Of a DNA stretch of 5,136 nt, positions 1 to 4,303 are shown piece after piece. The stretch is from NCBI GenBank assembly GCA_030603265.1, contig JAUVYD010000129.1:1-5136 (forward strand), written 5' to 3'. Positions within the stretch are counted from its first letter, which is position 1, and each line of letters starts with the position of its first letter. The notes beneath the pieces were generated by a model that had not been told where the DNA came from, made no database searches, and saw only the letters and a list, made by a program, of their open reading frames with translations. This DNA comes from Dehalococcoidia bacterium. Its GTDB lineage: Bacteria; Chloroflexota; Dehalococcoidia; GIF9; AB-539-J10. A program made the position numbers and the translations under genes.

Positions 1-2
1 CG

Positions 3-26
3 GCCCGCGTCAAGGCTGCACTCTAG
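3..26 (+). CDS. possible C-terminal end of an upstream gene (partial)
   Basis: In the third forward frame the window opens with seven sense codons reading ARVKAAL and a TAG stop at 24-26. An alanine/lysine-rich end of this kind is a plausible C-terminal helix. A strong hairpin terminator begins about 30 nt after the stop, as expected downstream of a gene. The other two forward frames stay open past the terminator, which makes them less likely. Seven codons cannot be assigned to a family, so this rests on position only. Confidence 0.25.
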   Translation, partial: ARVKAAL

Positions 27-56
27 TCTCGTATTCACCGGGAAGGACGGCAACAG

Positions 57-95
57 GGGGGCGTCCCTCAGGGGACGCCCCCTCTTCTTCCTTCA
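57..95 (+). terminator. Rho-independent terminator of the upstream gene
   Basis: A perfect 11-bp GC-rich stem pairs 57-67 (GGGGGCGTCCC) with 72-82 (GGGACGCCCCC) around the 4-nt loop TCAG. A pyrimidine-rich tail, TCTTCTTCCTTC, follows from 83. The tail is U-rich but interrupted by C, so it is not ideal. The hairpin most likely ends the transcript entering from the left and insulates the CotH operon. Confidence 0.75.
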
Positions 96-104
96 CGACT
101 GTTC

Positions 105-113
105 TGCTACAGT
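105..113 (+). promoter_or_regulatory. candidate extended -10 promoter for the CotH operon
   Basis: TGCTACAGT matches the extended -10 pattern TG-N-TAnnnT, with four of six matches to TATAAT. No good -35 hexamer lies about 17 nt upstream, where the sequence is the pyrimidine tail of the terminator. If used, transcription would begin near 119-121. That is after the GTG at 114 and supports the later ATG start of the CotH gene. Such a motif can occur by chance. Confidence 0.3.
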
Positions 114-146
114 GTGCCGCAACGCAGCCTTCTGCATGGCGTCGCA

Positions 147-2012
147 ATGAGCATGCATCGTTCAGTCCGGGATTCTTCCGCTGTGCCCCATGTCGTTCGT
201 GTTGTTCTGACGTGCGCAGTTCTTCTTTCCTCCACCGTGACAGGATGTATGGCTCCCGGGGCTGTGGCGTTCCCTGCAGTTGAACCGTTTGAGGCCGACC
301 GTGTTGCCACTGTCCGCATCGTGATGAGCGAGGAGGACTGGCAGGCGTGCTGCCAGAGCGCGAACCGGGAGGAGTACGTGCGTGCCGACTTCTGGTACGG
401 CGACGAACTTGTCGCCGATGTCGGAGTGCGGCCCAAGGGCAATTCCTCGCTCCGCGCGGCCGTATGGACCGGCAGCCCGCGCATCGCTCTCAAGGTGGAC
501 TTCAACCTCTTCAACTCCGCGCGCACCTTTCGAGGCCTGAAGAAGCTGAACTACAGCAACGGCTTCAGCGACCCCACACTTATCCGGGAGACGCTTGCCT
601 ATGAGCTGTTTGACTGGATAGGGCTGCCCACGCCGCGCACGTCGTTCGTGGACCTCTGGGTGAACGACACGCACCTCGGCCTGTATACGCAGGTAGAGCA
701 GATAGACCGCGGCTTTCTCGACGAGCATTTCCCCGGGACCTCGGGAGATCTTTACAAGCCTGAGCCGCCCGCCGGCCTCCTGGACTGGACCGAGGAGGAC
801 TACCTCGATCAGGCGGAGGCTCTCGGCCTGGACCTGGAGGAAGAGATGAGCGTGATGGACGTCAACCTGGGTGGTGGCCGGCTGGGTGACATCGTGCGAA
901 TTCTCGGCGAGGATGTGCTTCTGGGCTACATCGGCGCGGGGGAGGATACGCCGTCGCCCGATGAGACTCCCGGCGGGCAGCATGATGTCCAGACACTTGT
1001 TGACAAGGCCGGCCTGAAGACGAATGAAGGCCGCTCCGACCACTCCGCGCTGTTCCGCTTCCTTGACGTGCTCAACAACGAGCCGGATGAGAGCTTCCCT
1101 GAGGAGATAGAGGAAGTGCTCGACGTTGACAGCGTGCTCCGCTTCCTCGCTGTCTCCTCTGTTCTGGTGCATCTCGACAACTACATCGGCATGGGGCACA
1201 ACTACTACCTCTACGAGGTGGACGGCCGCTTCTCCATCATGCCGTGGGACCTCAACGAGGCCTTCGGCGTCTTCACCATGGGCATCGACCGCGATGGCAT
1301 CATCAACTTCTACGTCGACGAGCCGACCACGGGGCCCGTTGCGGAGAGGCCCCTGGTGGCGCGGCTGCTTGCGCACGAGCCTTACCTCGAACGCTATCAC
1401 GAGTACCTGGAGGCGCTGCTGGACGGGCCGTTCAAGTATGAATGCATGAGCGAGCGAATAGATGCCTGCGCGAAGCTTATCCGTCCCTACGTTGTGAAGG
1501 ACGACCTGAAATTCTATCCGACCGAGGCGTGGGAGCAGGGCTTGAGCGATGATGTCGAGGTCCAGCTCATCGGTAGCCCGGGCGCCCCGGGTCAGGGCTT
1601 TCAAGCGCCGGCCCTCGAGGCCCCGCCGCCCCTGCCTCCCGCGAAGCTGGGCTGCCTGCGGCAGACATTCCCGAAGGCCGTGCTTGAGCAGCTGCGCGAC
1701 CGCCCTCCGACCACCCAGGAGAAGGCGAAGCTGGAGGCGTGCCTGACGCCGGAGGAGATCGCCGCGCTGCTGGCCTTCCTGCGAGGAACTGGCGATGAGG
1801 GGCAACCTGCGGCGGAGACCAGAGAAAGGACCGTCGTCGGCCTCAAGACCTTTGTCCAAGAGAGGGCGGTGTCCATCAGGGAGCAGCTCGCCGGGCTGCG
1901 GCCATCCGATGGTGACGGCAAGGGCAATGGTGCGCGCGGCATGGGCATGCCTGCCGGCGGAGTCCCCGGCAGACCGGCGAAGCCACCGCCCGGAGGAGGG
2001 CGGAATGGCTGA
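147..2012 (+). CDS. CotH kinase family protein, predicted lipoprotein
   Basis: This encodes a 621-residue CotH-family protein, an atypical secreted protein-kinase fold named after the Bacillus spore-coat kinase CotH. A basic N-terminus and hydrophobic stretch end in a lipobox, VTGC, with the lipidated Cys at 34, so it is probably a lipoprotein outside the cytoplasmic membrane. CotH landmarks run in order: RPKGNSS (95-101), a candidate ATP-binding lysine K116 in RIALKVDF, KKLNYSNG (132-139), YTQVEQIDRGF (180-190), GDLYKP (200-205), HLDNYIG (342-348) with likely catalytic D344, GHNYYLY (350-356) and PWDLNEAFG (366-374) with likely metal-binding D368. The tail is Gly/Pro-rich. Two additions stand out: an acidic segment at about 215-280 and a Cys-bracketed helical hairpin at 503-532. 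The ATG at 147 is preferred; in-frame alternatives are GTG 114 and ATG 153, and none has a clear Shine-Dalgarno. It is first in the operon and overlaps the VTC gene. Its protein substrate is unknown. Confidence 0.9.
   Translation: MSMHRSVRDSSAVPHVVRVVLTCAVLLSSTVTGCMAPGAVAFPAVEPFEADRVATVRIVMSEEDWQACCQSANREEYVRADFWYGDELVADVGVRPKGNSSLRAAVWTGSPRIALKVDFNLFNSARTFRGLKKLNYSNGFSDPTLIRETLAYELFDWIGLPTPRTSFVDLWVNDTHLGLYTQVEQIDRGFLDEHFPGTSGDLYKPEPPAGLLDWTEEDYLDQAEALGLDLEEEMSVMDVNLGGGRLGDIVRILGEDVLLGYIGAGEDTPSPDETPGGQHDVQTLVDKAGLKTNEGRSDHSALFRFLDVLNNEPDESFPEEIEEVLDVDSVLRFLAVSSVLVHLDNYIGMGHNYYLYEVDGRFSIMPWDLNEAFGVFTMGIDRDGIINFYVDEPTTGPVAERPLVARLLAHEPYLERYHEYLEALLDGPFKYECMSERIDACAKLIRPYVVKDDLKFYPTEAWEQGLSDDVEVQLIGSPGAPGQGFQAPALEAPPPLPPAKLGCLRQTFPKAVLEQLRDRPPTTQEKAKLEACLTPEEIAALLAFLRGTGDEGQPAAETRERTVVGLKTFVQERAVSIREQLAGLRPSDGDGKGNGARGMGMPAGGVPGRPAKPPPGGGRNG
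1992..2000 (+). promoter_or_regulatory. Shine-Dalgarno of the VTC gene, inside the CotH gene
   Basis: GGAGGAGGG ends 4 nt before the ATG at 2005, and its GGAGG core (1992-1996) lies 8 nt before it. It sits inside the last codons of the CotH gene. This fixes the VTC start at 2005 rather than at the in-frame upstream ATG codons that fall within CotH. Confidence 0.8.
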
Positions 2013-2781
2013 GGCTGTGACTCGCGCCGGCTCCTTTGACGGCGAAGCGCCGCGGGTCCGGCGCATCGAACGCAAGTTCTACATCGAGCCGCAGCGCGTC
2101 CCGCTGGCGCTCGGTCTTCTGAGGCACTCGTGCCGTCCCGCGGTGGAGTTCCGCGAGGAGCGTATCAGCAGCCTCTACTTCGACTCGCCTGACCTTGCCG
2201 AGCACGTGCGTTCCATGGCGGGCGAGTTTGCCAAGAACAAGATACGCATACGCTGGTACGGCACACCGCAGGAGCTTGCAGGCGACGTATCCGCGTTTCT
2301 CGAGTTGAAGTCCCGCCAGGGCTTTGCCAGCAGCAAGCGCCGGAGACGCATCACGGTGCCGGTGGACCGCCTTGCCCGGAGGGCGCTGCACGCGGGCGTA
2401 GTGCCTGCCACGGAACTCATGCAGGTGCTGGCGGAGTTCGGCTTCTTCCGCGAGACTCCGCTCGCGCCGGTCATCAACATCTTATACTGGCGCTACAGGT
2501 TCACGGAGCTCACTACGGGCTACAGCGTGGCGCTGGATTGCGATATCAACTCCACGATGGTGCTGCGTCACCTGGGGTTCGGGGAGCGAGACCTGCATCT
2601 GGCGGGTGGGGTTGTAGAGGTGAAGGGGTCGCGGATGGAGCTGCCCGTGCCGCTGCGCTCTCTGAAGAAGCTCGGAGCGGACTGGACCCGTTTCTCGAAA
2701 TACTCGTCGTGTATCGAAGCACACCTGCTCGAGCCGGGCGCACTGGGTCGCCTCTGGCCCTCGGGCAGACTGTTTGATTGA
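2005..2781 (+). CDS. VTC-domain polyphosphate polymerase-like protein
   Basis: This 258-residue protein is essentially a single VTC domain, the CYTH-like triphosphate-tunnel fold that in yeast Vtc4 makes polyphosphate from ATP. Conserved strands are visible in order: RIERKFYI (20-27), SLYFDS (56-61), KIRIRWYG (79-86) with the R-x-R pair R81/R83, FLELKSRQG (98-106), the basic run KRRRR (111-115), YWRYRF (161-166), ALDCDI (176-181), VVEVKG (203-208) and FSKYSSC (230-236). The basic residues would line the tunnel that binds triphosphate and the growing chain, and E205 is a likely metal ligand. There is no signal peptide or membrane segment and no SPX domain, so it should be cytoplasmic and need a partner for membrane attachment. 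The start overlaps the end of CotH by 8 nt (translational coupling). The next gene, DUF4956, is a candidate membrane partner. The fold and family are well supported; polymerase activity is inferred. Confidence 0.9.
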   Translation: MAEAVTRAGSFDGEAPRVRRIERKFYIEPQRVPLALGLLRHSCRPAVEFREERISSLYFDSPDLAEHVRSMAGEFAKNKIRIRWYGTPQELAGDVSAFLELKSRQGFASSKRRRRITVPVDRLARRALHAGVVPATELMQVLAEFGFFRETPLAPVINILYWRYRFTELTTGYSVALDCDINSTMVLRHLGFGERDLHLAGGVVEVKGSRMELPVPLRSLKKLGADWTRFSKYSSCIEAHLLEPGALGRLWPSGRLFD

Positions 2782-2786
2782 CCAGC

Positions 2787-2793
2787 AAGGAGG
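2787..2793 (+). promoter_or_regulatory. near-consensus Shine-Dalgarno deciding a GTG start
   Basis: AAGGAGG lies 6 nt before the GTG at 2800 and supports that rare-type start. It is the best ribosome-binding site in the window and suggests the DUF4956 subunit is translated well, perhaps in excess over its partners. Confidence 0.85.
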
Positions 2794-2799
2794 CTCGAA

Positions 2800-3474
2800 G
2801 TGCTCAACGGACTTGGAGGCGCGCTCTCAGGACTGTCGTCGTCGCCGCTGAACCTGTGGGAAGCGCTCATTCCCATCGGCTTCTCCCTTGTGGCGGCTCT
2901 GCTGACGTACGGGATGTATGAGGTATTCTACGGCTCGCGACATATCGGTGCAGGGGTGCACCGTACCTTCATCATCGGAGGGCCGGCAATCACCGCGCTC
3001 TTTCTCGGCATCCAGACCTCGATACCGCTCTCCCTCGGCCTGCTGGGAGCCCTCTCCTTTGTCCGCTTCCGCACGCCTGTCAAGGACCCTGCGGAGATAG
3101 GATTCCTCCTGCTCCTCATCGCCTCGTCCATCGGCGCCGCGACGAACAACTATCTTGTCACCATGGTCCTCTTCGTCAGAGTCTTCATCGCGCTGGGCGT
3201 GCAGTGGCTTGTTCAGAGTGGGGGCGCGTCGCTTGGACGCGGCAATCTGATGATATCCGTGGACAGTGAGGCCTTCCCCGGCATGGAGTCGCGGCTCAAC
3301 GAGTTCCTGCGTGGCCGCCTCGGCGGACTGCGGCTGGAGACGGTGTCCGCGATGGATGACCGTGTCAGCCTGCACTACCAGTACCGGAAGCGCAGGGGCT
3401 TCAACTGGGCGACCTTCACATCGGAGCTGCGGCAGATTGCCGGGCCGGCGCAACTGGATGTCTACGCCGGGTAG
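2800..3474 (+). CDS. DUF4956 family membrane protein
   Basis: This 224-residue protein has a hydrophobic N-terminal half and a soluble C-terminal half. Hydrophobic segments fall at about 22-40, 55-72, 74-88, 100-115 and 118-138, consistent with four or five membrane spans. The DUF4956 signature GALSFVRFRTPVKDPAEIG (83-101) lies between spans and is rich in charge (R89, R91, K95, D96, E99). Residues 148-224 look like a small alpha/beta domain (MISVDS..., a helix, then two strands and a final helix), perhaps ferredoxin-like. Its biochemical function is not established. Genes of this family often adjoin VTC and CotH genes, as here, with only 18 nt after the VTC stop. That context suggests a membrane anchor or channel for the polyphosphate polymerase, which is inference. 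The GTG start is fixed by the AAGGAGG site. It is the last gene of the operon. Confidence 0.88.
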   Translation: MLNGLGGALSGLSSSPLNLWEALIPIGFSLVAALLTYGMYEVFYGSRHIGAGVHRTFIIGGPAITALFLGIQTSIPLSLGLLGALSFVRFRTPVKDPAEIGFLLLLIASSIGAATNNYLVTMVLFVRVFIALGVQWLVQSGGASLGRGNLMISVDSEAFPGMESRLNEFLRGRLGGLRLETVSAMDDRVSLHYQYRKRRGFNWATFTSELRQIAGPAQLDVYAG

Positions 3475-3530
3475 ATGGCTCCTTGTTCCGCGGTCTGTAG
3501 TCAGGGGCTCAAGGACCTGGCTGTTGGATT

Positions 3531-3558
3531 CGCCGCGGGGAGTCCCTGGCCCGTGGCG
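3531..3558. terminator. candidate bidirectional terminator between convergent genes
   Basis: CGCCGCGGG (3531-3539) pairs with CCCGTGGCG (3550-3558) as a 9-bp stem with one G-U pair and a 10-nt loop. It sits in the 104-nt gap between the stop codons of the DUF4956 and HepT-like genes, where a shared terminator is expected. Neither side has a clean U-tract, so efficiency is doubtful. Confidence 0.4.
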
Positions 3559-3578
3559 TATCCTGCCTCGCAGGCGCG

Positions 3579-3905
3579 CTACAGGGTGACGTGCCTGAGG
3601 GATTCTCGCACCTGCGGCAGCTCGCGCTCGACTAGGCGCCGCATCTCGTCGGCTGTTATCCCCGCTGGCGTGCCGGCCCTCTCCTCGGCCAGTGCAACAA
3701 ACCAGTCCCACGGAACGCCCGGGAACTCGCCGCGCAGCCCGGGGGCGAGGGCAGTCGCAGCTTGTCCTACCAGGCGCAACTGGTTGCCCATCCATGCCAC
3801 CTGAATGCGTTCGCACGCCATGCCGGAGCAGCCGCGCGACGCGTAGCGCGTCACAGTGTCAATGCCGTCAAGCATCTGGCTGACGTACCTTCTTCTCTCG
3901 TCCAC
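3579..3905 (-). CDS. HepT-like (DUF86) protein with degenerate active site
   Basis: This 108-residue protein matches the HepT/DUF86 layout, the small helical RNase toxin of MNT/HepT systems: an N-terminal helix RRRYVSQMLDGIDTVTRY (4-21), a second helix around NQLRLVGQAATALAP (41-55), the hallmark FPGVPWDWFVAL (61-72), then ITADEMRRLVERELPQV (83-99). From the PW motif to ELP it lines up without gaps with remembered HepT sequences. The Arg and His of the R-x4-6-H motif fall on A73 and G78, and the following Tyr on P80, so the known catalytic and AMPylation sites are absent. No nucleotidyltransferase (MNT) gene is visible beside it. It may be an inactivated or repurposed DUF86 protein, or a more distant helical family. 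The start is GTG at 3905, which has AGGAG 6 nt upstream; the GTG at 3938 (11 residues longer) has no ribosome-binding site. It converges on the CotH operon. Confidence 0.65.
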   Translation of the reverse strand: MDERRRYVSQMLDGIDTVTRYASRGCSGMACERIQVAWMGNQLRLVGQAATALAPGLRGEFPGVPWDWFVALAEERAGTPAGITADEMRRLVERELPQVRESLRHVTL

Positions 3906-3911
3906 GTCTCT

Positions 3912-3916
3912 CTCCT
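3912..3916 (-). promoter_or_regulatory. Shine-Dalgarno deciding the HepT-like start
   Basis: Read on the - strand, AGGAG (followed by AGAGAC) is 6 nt before the GTG at 3905. This favours the 108-residue product over the 119-residue version starting at 3938. Confidence 0.6.
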
Positions 3917-3938
3917 GTATCTTACCCCCGCCAGCCAC

Positions 3939-3947
3939 ACGATATCA
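3939..3947 (-). promoter_or_regulatory. candidate extended -10 for the HepT-like gene
   Basis: On the - strand the sequence reads TGATATCGT, an extended -10 pattern with four of six matches to TATAAT. No recognisable -35 precedes it. Initiation would fall near 3932, downstream of the GTG at 3938 and about 27 nt before the GTG at 3905, in agreement with the shorter start. Confidence 0.25.
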
Positions 3948-4098
3948 GATTCCGCACCCGGGGCCCCACGCGGTTGCCGCGGGCTTGTCGGATGGCCGGG
4001 TACGGAGGCCATCTTCCCGCGCGTGTGCATTCCCTCAACCGTAGCAGGGGAGGCATGCGCTCCATGTGGCCCGGGCTCCAGGCTCTATGACCGCTCAC

Positions 4099-4115
4099 TT
4101 CCGAAGCTACCGGAA
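4099..4115. promoter_or_regulatory. small dyad, possible operator
   Basis: TTCCG (4099-4103) and CGGAA (4111-4115) form an inverted repeat with a 7-nt spacer, ending 16 nt before the TTGACA box. Size and position would suit a dimeric regulator of the downstream gene. The arms are short enough to arise by chance. Confidence 0.2.
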
Positions 4116-4131
4116 TGGTCTTTCACACTTC

Positions 4132-4161
4132 TTGACAGAGCGATACGGTGGAGGCTAACGT
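4132..4161 (+). promoter_or_regulatory. candidate sigma-70 promoter for the enolase-superfamily gene
   Basis: TTGACA at 4132-4137 is a perfect -35 hexamer. At an 18-nt spacing TAACGT (4156-4161) is a poor -10, with three of six matches. The leader to the GTG at 4304 would be about 135 nt and would contain the hairpin at 4178-4217. Only the -35 half is convincing. Confidence 0.3.
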
Positions 4162-4177
4162 TCCCCACGCCTGTTCG

Positions 4178-4217
4178 GATACGAAGTGCGCCGCTGCCTC
4201 ATGCATGCGCTTGTATC
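4178..4217 (+). promoter_or_regulatory. imperfect hairpin in the leader region
   Basis: GATACGA (4178-4184) pairs with TTGTATC (4211-4217) including one G-U pair, and GCGC (4188-4191) pairs with GCGC (4207-4210), leaving a 3-nt bulge and a 15-nt loop. No poly-U follows, so it is not a terminator. It may be leader RNA structure or a regulator site; I recognise no riboswitch class. Confidence 0.25.
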
Positions 4218-4289
4218 TGAGGGATGGGAGGGGGCGCTGTCGTGTCTCTCTGCCAGTCGATTTCGTGGTCCGGCTCATAACCTGGGCGA

Positions 4290-4295
4290 AAGGAG
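4290..4295 (+). promoter_or_regulatory. Shine-Dalgarno of the enolase-superfamily gene
   Basis: AAGGAG is 8 nt before the GTG at 4304. The other in-frame GTG, at 4295, overlaps this site and so cannot use it, which decides the start. Confidence 0.7.
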
Positions 4296-4303
4296 TGTCA
4301 CAA

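Larger units (their letters stand above)
3906..4303. other. 398-nt intergenic region between divergent genes
   Basis: I find no credible gene here. The + strand frame that stays open across much of it (3762-4220) begins antisense to the HepT-like gene, has no Shine-Dalgarno and reads as low-information Pro/Arg/Ala sequence. No tRNA-like cloverleaf, CRISPR repeat or insertion-sequence end is seen, and no MNT antitoxin with its GSxARG signature is visible on the - strand. The region contains an 8-bp palindrome GGGGCCCC (3960-3967), a dyad at 4099-4115, a perfect TTGACA at 4132-4137 and an imperfect hairpin at 4178-4217. It probably holds the control region of the downstream enolase-superfamily gene. 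Confidence 0.6.

Noticed and set aside
1795..2004. 70-residue N-terminal extension of the VTC protein
   Set aside because: The frame is open upstream, but this stretch is CotH coding sequence in another frame. The strong Shine-Dalgarno at 1992-2000 and the VTC homology place the start at 2005.
162..2075. 637-codon open frame on the - strand spanning all of CotH
   Set aside because: It is antisense to a gene with clear CotH motifs. Its translation is Arg/Leu/Val/His-rich with no recognisable domain, as is usual for the antisense frame of GC-rich coding DNA.
2827..3816. 329-codon open frame on the - strand across DUF4956 and the HepT-like gene
   Set aside because: It is antisense to DUF4956 and out of frame with the HepT-like gene, with a charged low-complexity translation and no family resemblance.
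3762..4220. 152-codon + strand frame through the intergenic region
   Set aside because: No ribosome-binding site, overlaps the HepT-like gene antisense, and gives a composition typical of non-coding GC-rich DNA.
4171..4220. tRNA-like T-loop (TTCGGATACGAA) in the intergenic region
   Set aside because: No acceptor stem, anticodon arm or CCA-compatible end can be folded around it; it is part of the imperfect hairpin instead.
3906..4303. Search for an MNT antitoxin gene or its remnant next to the HepT-like gene
   Set aside because: No GSxARG-type nucleotidyltransferase signature or sizeable - strand frame is visible, so no toxin-antitoxin pair is claimed.
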